A DNA stretch of 64,000 nucleotides, from positions 153,459 to 217,458 of the forward strand of contig NZ_JBQKGW010000002.1 of the NCBI RefSeq assembly GCF_052118625.1, written 5' to 3'. The DNA is from Porcincola sp945869225. GTDB lineage: Bacteria; Bacillota; Clostridia; Lachnospirales; Lachnospiraceae. The translations under genes and the position numbers were made by a program. Of this stretch, positions 24,713 through 33,994 are shown piece by piece. Position 1 is the stretch's first letter. Each line of letters opens with the position of its first letter. The notes below the pieces were generated by a model. It did not search any database, had not been told where the DNA came from, and worked only from the letters and a program-made list of their open reading frames with translations.

Positions 24713-25432
24713 ATGATCAAAAGATATGGAAAGTATGGCGTTTTGCTCGGAGCTGTCCTCAGCCTGACAGGCGTGCTTCTCTCCGGCTGTACCAGTACAC
24801 AGTCCGGCAATCTGAGCAGCGGCAGCCAGACCCCTGCAGCGCAGGGCGGTTCTGCCACCCAGTCAGCAGCCTCGTCCGGTTCAGCGGATGCTCGTCCGGA
24901 TCTCGTTCTTTCATCAGCAGACGGGCAGACCGGGACGACAGACCAGGCTGGTCAGCCATCAGCAGGCCAAGCTGCCCAGAATACACAGAGTACCACGCAG
25001 AGTCAGACATCGGCAGGCTCCGGTACGTCCGACAGAGGGGACATCGTCACCTACGATGAGCAGCATCAGAATGGTGCTGAGGATGATACTCCTTCCGTCT
25101 ATGACGCAGATGCGGATGATGATTCCAGCGATACACAGCAGGGTGTTGATCAGTTTACCGGCTCCTTCAGCAAGGAGGACGACAGCGAATCCGTCACACT
25201 CAGCCTTGACAATGACACCGATTTGTCCTTTTCTTTCGCCAGTTGCGGTATCCATGGCAGTGCACAGGTTTCCGGACAGACAGCTGTGTACAAAGGAGAT
25301 GATGACTACACAATCACATTTTCCGTCTCGGGAGACATTCTCAAGGTGACGGTGGGCGGAGATGATGCCTCGCAGTCTGCCATCAACGGTACCTACTACC
25401 GTGAATCTGAGACCGAAGCGGATGAGGGCTGA
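24713..25432 (+). CDS. Lipoprotein with low-complexity linker and beta domain
   Basis: A 239-residue exported lipoprotein: signal helix with lipobox LLSGC at residues 22-26, then a long Ser/Gln/Gly/Thr linker (about residues 27-110), an acidic stretch (DADADDDSSD) and a C-terminal beta-rich domain (about residues 145-235) starting DQFTGSFSKEDDSESVTLSL. The domain resembles small beta-sandwich domains of exported clostridial proteins but I cannot name it. GGAGG lies eight bases before ATG 24713. The role is unknown; it should be anchored to the outer face of the cytoplasmic membrane. Confidence 0.8.
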   Translation: MIKRYGKYGVLLGAVLSLTGVLLSGCTSTQSGNLSSGSQTPAAQGGSATQSAASSGSADARPDLVLSSADGQTGTTDQAGQPSAGQAAQNTQSTTQSQTSAGSGTSDRGDIVTYDEQHQNGAEDDTPSVYDADADDDSSDTQQGVDQFTGSFSKEDDSESVTLSLDNDTDLSFSFASCGIHGSAQVSGQTAVYKGDDDYTITFSVSGDILKVTVGGDDASQSAINGTYYRESETEADEG

Positions 25433-25460
25433 ATTTTTGCCGATATTTTTATAAAACATC

Positions 25461-25489
25461 TTGACAATCTGTCTCCCGGCATGTATGAT
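25461..25489 (+). promoter_or_regulatory. Strong promoter of the tRNA-Val/tRNA-Met operon
   Basis: Consensus TTGACA (25461-25466), 17-nt spacer, TATGAT (25484-25489). It lies 52 nt upstream of tRNA-Val and has no ORF after it. Confidence 0.85.
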
Positions 25490-25541
25490 AGCAAAGTCAT
25501 CGCGTTCGAGAGAACAGATTGTCATTCTGATTGAAGATTGT

Positions 25542-25614
25542 GGGATCTTAGCTCAGCTGGGAGAGCATCTGCCTTACAAGCAGGGGGTCACAGGTTCGAG
25601 CCCTGTAGGTCCCA
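25542..25614 (+). tRNA. tRNA-Val(TAC)
   Basis: Cloverleaf of 73 nt: acceptor GGGATCT/AGGTCCC with one G-T pair, D arm GCTCAGCTGGGAGAGC, anticodon loop CTTACAA with anticodon TAC, T arm CACAG-GTTCGAG-CCCTGTA region, discriminator A. CCA is not encoded. First gene of a two-tRNA operon. Confidence 0.97.
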
Positions 25615-25636
25615 TCAGAAGTCAGAATCCATATAT

Positions 25637-25710
25637 GGCGGAGTAGCTCAGTTGGCTAGAGCATGCGGTTCATACCCGCAGTGTCAAGAGTTCGAATCTC
25701 CTCTCCGCTA
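25637..25710 (+). tRNA. tRNA-Met(CAT), elongator-type
   Basis: A 74-nt cloverleaf: acceptor GGCGGAG/CTCCGCT (first pair G-T), D arm GCTCAGTTGGCTAGAGC, anticodon loop TTCATAC with anticodon CAT, T loop TTCGAAT, discriminator A. The anticodon stem TGCGG/CCGCA lacks the three G-C pairs of initiator tRNA, so it is read as elongator; a lysidine-modified tRNA-Ile cannot be formally excluded. Confidence 0.9.
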
Positions 25711-25715
25711 CGTCT

Positions 25716-25744
25716 GGGAAGCCTTTGCAGGCTTCCCTTTTTTT
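25716..25744 (+). terminator. Intrinsic terminator of the tRNA operon
   Basis: GGGAAGCC (25716-25723) pairs with GGCTTCCC (25730-25737) and is followed by seven T. Confidence 0.93.
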
Positions 25745-25761
25745 GTGAAAACTCCTGGCGT

Positions 25762-25814
25762 CCGCTCATCATCAAGCGCGGAGCACGAGATGACGGCGGA
25801 GTCGCCGAATCGAG
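25762..25814 (-). repeat. Post-terminator repeat, copy 3
   Basis: Read on the minus strand it is CTCGATTCGGCGACTCCGCC then the 34-bp core (25795-25762) CGTCATCTCGTGCTCCGC ... GATGATGAGCGG, with one base different from copy 1. It begins 17 nt after the T-tract of the tRNA terminator, so its orientation relative to the terminator matches copies 1 and 2. Confidence 0.82.
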
Positions 25815-25817
25815 TAC

Positions 25818-25849
25818 TGTTCCTGTCTGTATGTGTTCCTGTCTGTATG
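25818..25849. repeat. 16-bp tandem duplication
   Basis: TGTTCCTGTCTGTATG occurs twice head to tail at 25818-25833 and 25834-25849, between repeat copy 3 and the CapA terminator. Confidence 0.85.
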
Positions 25850-25897
25850 ACTGCCGCTGTCTTCTGTGTCCTGACATGGTATATCCTCCTGAAATGC

Positions 25898-25929
25898 AAA
25901 AGTCCGGCGGAAGATTCCGCCGGACTTTT
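25898..25929 (-). terminator. Intrinsic terminator after the CapA-like gene
   Basis: AAAAGTCCGGCGGAA (25898-25912) pairs with TTCCGCCGGACTTTT (25915-25929), a 15-bp stem. T runs occur on both sides, so it can act in both directions; it ends the purL-CapA transcript. Confidence 0.9.
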
Positions 25930-25943
25930 CGCTTTTTTCCTGC

Positions 25944-28900
25944 TCAGGATGCCTCTTTCATGTACGAATCCCATGTCGTCTCGAACTGCCTGCTCCGCGC
26001 ATCGATCTTCTGCATGATCTGATCCGCCGCGCTTCCGGATACCGGTGTCGGCTGGTAATTATTATAACTGCTGTCCGAGCTGACGCAGACTGGAATAATA
26101 GCGATATTGTCATCCTTCTGCGCGCCATCTCCGGTGACCGTAAAGGTCTGTCTGAACATCATAGCGTCCATGTCTCTCGGGTGCAGATTCCCGCCAAAGC
26201 AGAAGTTTCCAAGTCCATACACAATGAACTTCCCATTGTACTTTTCAATGCCGGACACGATGTGGGAATGGGAGCCGACGACCAGATCCGCGCCGGCATC
26301 AACTGCCGCATGTCCCAGCGTCACCATATCCTCATTTGGCTCCTCGACCAGCTCTGAATTCCAGTGGAAGTCAACAACCACAAGCTGGGCATTCTCCGCT
26401 TTCGCCTGCTTAACAGCGCTTTTCAGCTGGTCCAGGCTCTCCAGCCCGTTCTCAACTGCATAGATGCCGATAAATGCACATTTGACTCCATTCAGTTCCT
26501 GATAGGCGATATCATTTCCGCTGCACCATGCAATCCCTGCGCCGGTCAGTGCATCCTCAGTATCCTTCAGCCCCTGCTCGCCGTAATCCATCGTGTGATT
26601 GTTGGCAAGTGTCACCGCCTCGATGCTCCCGTCTTTCAGAATCGCCGTATAAGCCGGGTCCCCCTTAAATGTAAACTTCTTGTTCGCCCTCTGATCGGAT
26701 GTCGTCAGGGTTCCCTCAAAATTCGCGATGGTCAGATCGTCCTGGCTGAGGATATCACGCACATTCTGGAAGAAATAGCTGTCTCCGTGGACAGCCTGGA
26801 AAGCCGGGAAACTGGTGTCAGCCGCCAGGGACGGATCCGTCCCGAGGGTACAGTCTCCGACTGCTGTAATCGTTACCGTTTTCGCGTCCGACACAGTAAT
26901 CTCGGCTGTCGTATCCGGAAGGCCGTCCGCAGACGCCGTCACCTTTGCCTTCCCTTCAGAAACCGGAACAATGATGTTCCCCTGATCGATCCGGAATACC
27001 TTCTCATCCGAGGATGTATATGTAAGATGATTGACATACGCATTCTTCGGTCTGACATCCGCATGGATGGTCATCGAGCTGCCCGGCGTGACAAAATAGC
27101 TCTTCTTTGAGAATGAGAGAGACTCAGCCTCGGTGAACGTTCCGCTCACTGGGGCTGTCATATTCCCTGCCTTGTCAACTGCATACCACCAGTAAACCTG
27201 GTTCTTCTCTTCTTCAAAGGGCTGCGTGTAGGCCTGATAGAGCGGCACATCCGACGCAGGACCCGTCACGCCATAGTAGATGCCTGCCACACCGGATGAG
27301 TCGTCTGTTGCCTCCAGTGTCACCTTTCCGGCAGATTCATGAACCGTGACAACCGGCGGATCTGCATCCACATATGCCAGCTTTACCGTGGCATTCCGGA
27401 CCTTGTCTGTCGACACAACCATCAGTTTCAGCGTCCCGGTTGCTGCCTGAACGGTGATATCCGTCTTTTTATCTCCGGAAAACTTGACTGCATCCCCATT
27501 AACGGTGATTGACTGGATGGTCTTCGGGGCACGGACCGAAAGGGTCACATCACCGGAGGTTGTATACGATGTCGGCTGCCGCCGGATACGGACTGTCAGT
27601 CCCTCGTCCGCTGTGATGCCGCTTCCTGACGAGGACGCGGACCCGTCCGTGCCGGAACCTGCCGCCCAGAAAATCAGAAGCACGGCAAGGAGGATTCCTG
27701 CTGCCAGGAAGCCTGCCATGATCAGACCTCTCTTTTTTCTGGCCTGCGGGGTCGTCTCCCTCATCCCGGCTGCTTTTGCTGAAGCCAGCTCTGCCCGCGG
27801 ATCTGTTCCGAGAATCTCCGAAACGCTTGCCTGGTTCTTTCCCTGTCTGCTTTTCCCTGCTCTCAGTTTGGAAAGCCTGCCGCTCAAACCGTCCAGGAAT
27901 CCTCCTGAGTTCCTCCCTGCTTCCTTCAGGAAACGGCGCCCGCCTTCCTGCGTTCTCCTGCTTCCGCTGTCTGCGGCAGACAGATCAGGCAGAGGACCTG
28001 TCTTTGAGCCATCAAGGTCTATAACCTCAACCTGTTTATGGTTGGCATTCTCATTCAGATTGACAACCTCGATGCTTCGCGGCATCGCTGCCGGTGTCTG
28101 ATCCGCTGCAGACGCTTCACCCCCCTCGGCCAGGTGAGCACGCTCGCCGTCCGGCTGATTTCCGTTCTGCCAGCTGACGGCAGGCTTCATCTCCGGCTGA
28201 GTTCCGTCCTGCCAGCTGACGACAGGCTTCATCTCCGGCTGTGGTTCTTCAGCTTCTGTGGTCTTCTGCGGATTTTCATCAGCTGTATCAGCCGGCTGTA
28301 CAGACTCATCCTCCGCAATCGGCTGTTTGTCCTCCGGATTCCTGGCTGCCGCGCTTTTCCTCTTCGTTCCAAAAAGACCTGACACACGTTCAAGCATTTT
28401 TGAAAGCGAAGATTCTTCATTCCGTAACCGTCTCTTCGCCCCTTCCGGTTCCCCGGCCGATCTCTCAGACCGGAAGTCTGCCTCATCCGATTCAAAATCA
28501 TCCAGGGACAGATCCTTTTCCTGAGATCGCCTTAATGCACCCGCCTGCTCCTCTTCCTTCTTCCCGTCATCCGGGCGGACCCACTGCTTCACCGGGAGAT
28601 CCGGAATCCGGACATGACGAAGATTGAAACGCGGAGGCTGCTCCATTCGCCTCTTCCAGTCGTCCTCAGGCCGGTCTGACTCGATACCGGCAGTGCCTGT
28701 CGGCTGCTCCGTTTTTCGTGATGCTTCCGGCACAGACGCTGATGTTTTCTGGTCCTGCGTTCCCGCTCTGACAGACGCTGATGCTCCCGCGCCGGTTTCT
28801 GTCCTCTCGGATGCGTCCTCAGGCTGCGGGGCATGAATCTCTCTCATCTCTATCTCCGGAGATGCCGGCACTCCATACAGAAGCTTTCCGATATCGTCTT

Positions 28901-29669
28901 CCTCTGATCGTCCTTCCGGCTGCGGCTCCGGCGCATATGGCTCCGGTTCCTCCTCATCTCCGAACTCATCCTCATCCAACGCGTCTTCCTCATCCGGATC
29001 GTCGTCACGGCTGTCATTCCATCTCCGTTTTTCTTTCGATCCCTCCTGTACGCCTTCCTGATCTTGATTCTCATCCTCACGGGAAAGGCGCTGGATCAGG
29101 CTTCCAAATCCGCCCCGGATTCTCTCAGCCAGACGCCCGGGGAGGGAATCCGGTTCAGATATCTCTTTCGGGTTTTCTTCTTCCGGATTTTCGTCCTCCT
29201 TCGCCGTCCCTTCGGAGCTGCCGTTTTCCTTCGGCGGCTGCCACCGCTGCGCGGCTTCTCGGACAGAGGTCTCGCCCCTCTTCGGAAGACGCGCAATCCC
29301 CCAGTGAAGCTTCAGATCTGTCTCTTCCGGCTGTGTTTCCTCCGGCTTTTTCTCCTCCAGCTTCTCCATATCGGTGGAAAGATCCGGTGAGAACGCCGCA
29401 GAAGCTTCCGCTTTTGCCTCACTGACAATGGCTTCAGTCTGCTCCTCCGCCTTCCGGCTGAGTGCTTCCTGCCGCTCTTTTTCCTCCTGCTCTTCCTTCT
29501 CGCGCTGTCTTTCCGCTTCTTCCCGAGCCTTCTCTCTCTCACGCGCCCGGCGTTCCGCTTCCTGGCGCGTGTCGAAATGAATCTTCACAACCCTCGATCT
29601 TACGGCCGTACTCTCGTCTGATGTTTCCTTAAGCTCCTTCAGAAGCTCCCTGATTTCTTCGTTATCCAT
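25944..29669 (-). CDS. Giant membrane-anchored CapA-like (PGA_cap) protein
   Basis: A 1241-residue protein in four parts. Residues 1-80 are a charged coiled coil (EAERRAREREKAREEAERQR). Residues 80-640 are a long acidic, low-complexity, presumably disordered region rich in Glu, Pro and Ser. A single membrane helix lies at about 648-672 (LIMAGFLAAGILLAVLLIFW). After it come Ig-like domains (about 690-925) and a CapA/PGA_cap metallophosphatase-like domain (about 928-1225) with VGDCTLG, NFEGTLT, LANNHTMDYG and GSHSHIV motifs. CapA domains take part in poly-gamma-glutamate synthesis in Bacillus, but no capB or capC is nearby. A cytoplasmic tail of 600 residues on such a protein is unusual. It starts 7 nt after purL. 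Confidence 0.88.
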   Translation of the reverse strand: MDNEEIRELLKELKETSDESTAVRSRVVKIHFDTRQEAERRAREREKAREEAERQREKEEQEEKERQEALSRKAEEQTEAIVSEAKAEASAAFSPDLSTDMEKLEEKKPEETQPEETDLKLHWGIARLPKRGETSVREAAQRWQPPKENGSSEGTAKEDENPEEENPKEISEPDSLPGRLAERIRGGFGSLIQRLSREDENQDQEGVQEGSKEKRRWNDSRDDDPDEEDALDEDEFGDEEEPEPYAPEPQPEGRSEEDDIGKLLYGVPASPEIEMREIHAPQPEDASERTETGAGASASVRAGTQDQKTSASVPEASRKTEQPTGTAGIESDRPEDDWKRRMEQPPRFNLRHVRIPDLPVKQWVRPDDGKKEEEQAGALRRSQEKDLSLDDFESDEADFRSERSAGEPEGAKRRLRNEESSLSKMLERVSGLFGTKRKSAAARNPEDKQPIAEDESVQPADTADENPQKTTEAEEPQPEMKPVVSWQDGTQPEMKPAVSWQNGNQPDGERAHLAEGGEASAADQTPAAMPRSIEVVNLNENANHKQVEVIDLDGSKTGPLPDLSAADSGSRRTQEGGRRFLKEAGRNSGGFLDGLSGRLSKLRAGKSRQGKNQASVSEILGTDPRAELASAKAAGMRETTPQARKKRGLIMAGFLAAGILLAVLLIFWAAGSGTDGSASSSGSGITADEGLTVRIRRQPTSYTTSGDVTLSVRAPKTIQSITVNGDAVKFSGDKKTDITVQAATGTLKLMVVSTDKVRNATVKLAYVDADPPVVTVHESAGKVTLEATDDSSGVAGIYYGVTGPASDVPLYQAYTQPFEEEKNQVYWWYAVDKAGNMTAPVSGTFTEAESLSFSKKSYFVTPGSSMTIHADVRPKNAYVNHLTYTSSDEKVFRIDQGNIIVPVSEGKAKVTASADGLPDTTAEITVSDAKTVTITAVGDCTLGTDPSLAADTSFPAFQAVHGDSYFFQNVRDILSQDDLTIANFEGTLTTSDQRANKKFTFKGDPAYTAILKDGSIEAVTLANNHTMDYGEQGLKDTEDALTGAGIAWCSGNDIAYQELNGVKCAFIGIYAVENGLESLDQLKSAVKQAKAENAQLVVVDFHWNSELVEEPNEDMVTLGHAAVDAGADLVVGSHSHIVSGIEKYNGKFIVYGLGNFCFGGNLHPRDMDAMMFRQTFTVTGDGAQKDDNIAIIPVCVSSDSSYNNYQPTPVSGSAADQIMQKIDARSRQFETTWDSYMKEAS

Positions 29670-29676
29670 GAATCAT

Positions 29677-32600
29677 TTACACCCTGAAGTAGTCAACGCC
29701 ACTCTCAAATACCTTCATATCCTGCTCGCCGCTGATATTGATTGCGACGCCGTCGCCTCTGCGCTCGACATGTGCCATCTTTCCGAAGATCCGCCCGTCC
29801 GGGCTCGTGATCCCCTCAATACAGCAGACCGAGCCGTTCACGTTCCACTCACTGTCAGATGTGACCGTTCCTTCCGGTGTGCAGTACATCGTCGCTGCCT
29901 GTCCATTTTCAAGCAGCTTCCGTACCCAGGCCTCATCCGCCACGAACCGGCCTTCACCGTGGGAAGCCGGATTCACATACACACCGCCTGCCTCTGCCCT
30001 GCTGAGCCAGGGGCTCTTCTTTGAAACGACCTTTGTATATACCATTCTCGAAATGTGCCTGTGAATGGTATTGAAGGTCAGCGTCGGAGAATCCTCCTTC
30101 TGGCCGACGATCCCGCCATACGGCACAAGCCCCAGCTTGATCAGGGCCTGAAAACCGTTGCAGATGCCAAGTATGAGACCATCGCGTTCGTTCAGAAGCC
30201 TTGTGACAGCCTCCTTCAACTTCTCGTTTCGGAAGGCGGTTGCAAAAAACTTTGCAGAGCCATCCGGTTCATCTCCTGCGGAAAATCCGCCCGGGAACAT
30301 GAGGATCTGGGCTTTGTCGATCGATGCCGCAAACTCATCGATCGATTCCGATATTTCTTCCGCTGTCCGGCTCCGCAGAACCTTCACATCCGTGTTGGCT
30401 CCCGCAGCATCAAAGGCCTTGGCCGAATCATACTCACAGTTCGTTCCCGGGAAGACCGGGATAAAGACATTCGGCTGTGCAAAATGATGTGTGCAGACTG
30501 AAATCTGCGGCACCTCGCAGATCGGAAGCTTTTCCGGTGCCTCTGCGCTTTTCTCCGGCCTGCCCGGGTGCGAGTGGAAGACCTGCTCCAGCGTACCAGT
30601 CCAGGAGGATATCGCCTCCTCTACCGGAATTGTGATGCTCCTGTAGGACAGCTTCCGGTCATCCGTCACAACACCGACCACCGTATAGGCTGTCTGAAGC
30701 TCTGAGACCTTCCCGTCCGGTACTTCTGCCACAATTGCGCCGAAATCCGGGAAGAACAGATCCTCAGGTGCAACCGAATGCTCGATCCGAAAGCCGAGAT
30801 GATTGCCGAACGCCATCTTTGACAGGGCAGCCGCGACCCCCATCCGGTCAATCGCATAGGCAGAAATCACTCTTCCGGCCTTCACATCCTCAAAGAACCT
30901 GCCATACTGCTCTTTTGCCGCCTCATAGTCCGGGAGATCGTATGAATCCCTCGGGACCTGGATCAGGACAAGCTTTGATCCCGCCTTCTTCAGCTCCGGT
31001 GAGATGATATTGCCAAGTTCATTGACATCGACCGCGAACGATACGAGTGTCGGCGGCACATCAATGTCGTCAAATGTTCCTGACATGGAATCCTTCCCGC
31101 CGATGGAGGCAAGACCGAATCCCCGCTGTGCGGCGTACGCCCCGAGCAGTGCCGCCAGCGGCTGGCTCCATCTCTCCGGGTCCGTGCTCATCCTTCTGAA
31201 ATACTCCTGGAAGGTAAAATGAATCTTCTTCCAGTCTCCGCCGCCTGCAACAATACGCGCGACAGACTCCAGGACAGCGTACTGTGCGCCATGGTACGGG
31301 CTCCAGGAAGAAAGCCAGGGATCAAACCCGGCTGCCATCATCGTAACCGTGTCACATGTTCCCTTCAGGACTGGAAGCTTTGCAACCATTGACTGGGTCT
31401 CTGTCAGCTGATACTTTCCGCCATAGGGCATGAGGACCGTCCCTGCACCGATGGAGGAATCGAACATCTCCACAAGCCCCTTCTGCGAGCAGCCGTTCAG
31501 ATCCGAGAGACTTCTGAGCCACCTGTCCCGGACCTCCGCCTCGTCGATCGGCTTTTTCTCAAAGAACCGGGCCTGCTCATCAGGCTCTTCAATTCTGGCA
31601 TCTGTCTCCTGATGCGCTCCATTCGTGTCAAGGAAAGCCCGCTCAATATCGACGATGGTCTTCCCTCTCCAGTTCATGACCAGCCTGGGCTCCTCTGTAA
31701 CCTTCGCCACCTCCGTGGCCTCAAGGTTCTCCTCCGCCGCATATTTCATGAAAGCCGGCTCATCCTTCGGATCGATGACGACCGCCATCCGTTCCTGAGA
31801 CTCCGAAATCGCAATCTCGGTTCCGTCAAGTCCGGCATATTTCTTCGGAACCTTGTCAAGGTCAATGACAAGCCCGGCTGCCAGCTCCCCGATCGCAACA
31901 GACACGCCGCCTGCTCCGAAATCATTGCACTTGCGGATCAGCTTCGAAACCTCCGGTCTCCTGAACATCCGCTGAAGCTTTCGCTCTGTGGGTGCATTCC
32001 CCTTCTGAACCTCGGCCCCGCACACCTCGATCGACTGCGCGTTGTGTGCCTTCGAGGACCCGGTCGCACCCCCGATTCCATCCCGTCCGGTCCGTCCGCC
32101 GAGCAGAATGATTACGTCTCCCGGTCTCGAATCCGCGCGGAGGACGTTCTTTCTCGGAGCCGCCGCCATGACTGCGCCAAGCTCCATCCGCTTTGCGACA
32201 TAATTCGGATGATAAAATTCCTTTACATATCCGGTCGCCAGCCCGATCTGGTTTCCATAGGAGCTGTAGCCATGCGCAGCCTCCCGGACCAGCTTCTTCT
32301 GCGGCAGCTTTCCGTTCATCGTCTCACCGATCGGCTGACGGGGATCCGCCGCACCTGTGATGCGCATCGCCTGATAGACATAGGTTCTGCCGGAAAGCGG
32401 ATCGCGGATCGCGCCGCCCAGACAGGTTGCCGCGCCGCCGAAGGGTTCAATCTCGGTCGGGTGGTTGTGCGTCTCGTTCTTGAAATTCACAAGCCACTCC
32501 TCGGTCTTCCCATCGATTTTGACCGGAACCACGATGGAGCAGGCATTGATTTCGTCCGTGTCCTCCTGGTCGCTCAGTCTGCCCTCCTTCTTCAGGACTC

Positions 32601-33447
32601 TGGCACCCATGGTCGCCAGGTCCATCAGACAGACATATTTGTCCTTTCTGTCTCCGTAAACCGCCCTTCGATCGGAGAGATACTGCCGGAGGGTGTCCTC
32701 AATCGGCTTTTTATATCGCCCATCTTCGATGGATATTGTTCTGAGCTCCGTTGCAAATGTCGTATGTCTGCAGTGGTCCGACCAGTAGGTGTCCAGCACA
32801 CGGATCTCCGTTACGGTCGGATCTCTGTGCGCCTCCTGCAGATAGTAGGTCTGGATGAACTGAAAGTCACGGAAGGTCATCGCAAGATTCAGGGATTCAT
32901 ACAGCGACCTGAGTTTCTCCTCAGAAAGAGCGCGGAAATGATCAAAGACACTGACGTCTGCGGGCTGTTCATACCGGCGCTTGAGCGTATCCGCCTTTTC
33001 CAGGGATGCCAGTCTGGAATCAACCGGGTTGATCACGTAGCTCTCAATCCGGCCGATCTCCTCATCTGAGAGGGCCCCCCTGCAGACATAAACCGTCGCT
33101 GTGCGGATCCGGACATCGCCTCTCTCTCCGAGAAGCTTCACGCAGGCCTCGGCGGAATCCGCCCTCTGATCGAACTGTCCGGGCAGATACTCGACCGCAA
33201 ACACCCTTTCGTCATCTGCCACAGGGAAGGTTTCCTCCGTGAGATCGTCAACAGGCGGTTCCGAAAAGACACACTTCTCGGCTTCCCGGAACACCTCATC
33301 GCTGATATTCTCGACATCATAACGAATCAGAATCCGGATCTCTTTCAGTTCCGGAATCCCGAGATAATTCCTGACCTCGTGAGCCAGGCTCTCCGCCGCG
33401 CCGCGAAACCCCTTCTTCTTCTCAGCATAGACTCTTCTGACACTCAT
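29677..33447 (-). CDS. purL: Phosphoribosylformylglycinamidine synthase, single-chain
   Basis: Fourth step of purine synthesis: converts FGAR, glutamine and ATP to FGAM. The 1256-residue protein is the single-chain clostridial type, combining the AIR-synthase-like halves (TYWSDHCRHTTFATEL near residue 240, with further motifs around GGRTGRDGIGGATG at residue 450) with a C-terminal class I glutaminase that has FPGTNCEYDSA near residue 1000 and the nucleophile cysteine in ILGICNGFQALIKLG near residue 1098. ATG 33447 follows GAGGAGAAGAGCGG. No other pur gene lies in the window and I found no purine riboswitch upstream. Confidence 0.96.
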   Translation of the reverse strand: MSVRRVYAEKKKGFRGAAESLAHEVRNYLGIPELKEIRILIRYDVENISDEVFREAEKCVFSEPPVDDLTEETFPVADDERVFAVEYLPGQFDQRADSAEACVKLLGERGDVRIRTATVYVCRGALSDEEIGRIESYVINPVDSRLASLEKADTLKRRYEQPADVSVFDHFRALSEEKLRSLYESLNLAMTFRDFQFIQTYYLQEAHRDPTVTEIRVLDTYWSDHCRHTTFATELRTISIEDGRYKKPIEDTLRQYLSDRRAVYGDRKDKYVCLMDLATMGARVLKKEGRLSDQEDTDEINACSIVVPVKIDGKTEEWLVNFKNETHNHPTEIEPFGGAATCLGGAIRDPLSGRTYVYQAMRITGAADPRQPIGETMNGKLPQKKLVREAAHGYSSYGNQIGLATGYVKEFYHPNYVAKRMELGAVMAAAPRKNVLRADSRPGDVIILLGGRTGRDGIGGATGSSKAHNAQSIEVCGAEVQKGNAPTERKLQRMFRRPEVSKLIRKCNDFGAGGVSVAIGELAAGLVIDLDKVPKKYAGLDGTEIAISESQERMAVVIDPKDEPAFMKYAAEENLEATEVAKVTEEPRLVMNWRGKTIVDIERAFLDTNGAHQETDARIEEPDEQARFFEKKPIDEAEVRDRWLRSLSDLNGCSQKGLVEMFDSSIGAGTVLMPYGGKYQLTETQSMVAKLPVLKGTCDTVTMMAAGFDPWLSSWSPYHGAQYAVLESVARIVAGGGDWKKIHFTFQEYFRRMSTDPERWSQPLAALLGAYAAQRGFGLASIGGKDSMSGTFDDIDVPPTLVSFAVDVNELGNIISPELKKAGSKLVLIQVPRDSYDLPDYEAAKEQYGRFFEDVKAGRVISAYAIDRMGVAAALSKMAFGNHLGFRIEHSVAPEDLFFPDFGAIVAEVPDGKVSELQTAYTVVGVVTDDRKLSYRSITIPVEEAISSWTGTLEQVFHSHPGRPEKSAEAPEKLPICEVPQISVCTHHFAQPNVFIPVFPGTNCEYDSAKAFDAAGANTDVKVLRSRTAEEISESIDEFAASIDKAQILMFPGGFSAGDEPDGSAKFFATAFRNEKLKEAVTRLLNERDGLILGICNGFQALIKLGLVPYGGIVGQKEDSPTLTFNTIHRHISRMVYTKVVSKKSPWLSRAEAGGVYVNPASHGEGRFVADEAWVRKLLENGQAATMYCTPEGTVTSDSEWNVNGSVCCIEGITSPDGRIFGKMAHVERRGDGVAINISGEQDMKVFESGVDYFRV

Positions 33448-33524
33448 CCGCTCTTCTCCTCTTTGATGTGGGGCTGGCCTGTCTCCCAGACACAGCAGGT
33501 TGCCAAAAATAAGATCTGAATTTA

Positions 33525-33950
33525 TCAGCTGTCTGGCTGATTCAGCTGTTTTCTCAGTTCACTTTCCACCTTGCCTGCCTCGCTCTCCTCACTCTGAAGC
33601 ACAATCTGCCGGCTTTTTTCTGTTCCTGGGTGAAACATCCACTTTTGTTCTCTCCAGGCAAAACCCAGGACTGCCGCGGCAGTCAGTACGATGATGATGA
33701 TCAGCGCTCTGACTGTTGTTTTCAGGGCTTTGGACCGATTCTCATATTCTTCAAAGCTGTCAAGAGCCCGGTCCCGTCTGCGTCCGGGGGGTGCCGTACG
33801 AAAATGAACTTTCTTCAGTTCTTTCTTCTGCTGTTTCTCAAGCCGCTCTGCCCTCTTCTCCTCCGGACTTACCGGAACCCTCGCGCCGCACTGGCTGCAG
33901 TAATGATCCGTTTTCCGGAGCGGAGCCCCGCACTTTCTGCAAACTCTCAT
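33525..33950 (-). CDS. Zinc-ribbon membrane protein
   Basis: A 141-residue protein that begins with a zinc ribbon (MRVCRKCGAPLRKTDHYCSQ, two CxxC pairs at residues 4-21), followed by a basic segment (residues 30-60), one transmembrane helix at about residues 82-98 (LIIIIVLTAAAVLGFAW) and a short extracytoplasmic tail. The layout resembles zinc_ribbon_2 membrane proteins common in Clostridia, of unknown role. It lies between purL and a secreted protein in the same direction, with gaps of 44 and 77 nt, so co-transcription with purL is possible. Confidence 0.75.
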   Translation of the reverse strand: MRVCRKCGAPLRKTDHYCSQCGARVPVSPEEKRAERLEKQQKKELKKVHFRTAPPGRRRDRALDSFEEYENRSKALKTTVRALIIIIVLTAAAVLGFAWREQKWMFHPGTEKSRQIVLQSEESEAGKVESELRKQLNQPDS

Positions 33951-33994
33951 ACCCGTCCCCCGGGCCGGAACGCCCTCGCTCCGACGCTCTCACA

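Noticed and set aside
25944..29669. Poly-gamma-glutamate capsule locus
   Set aside because: Only a CapA-like domain is present; no capB, capC or capE homologue lies nearby, so a capsule operon cannot be claimed.
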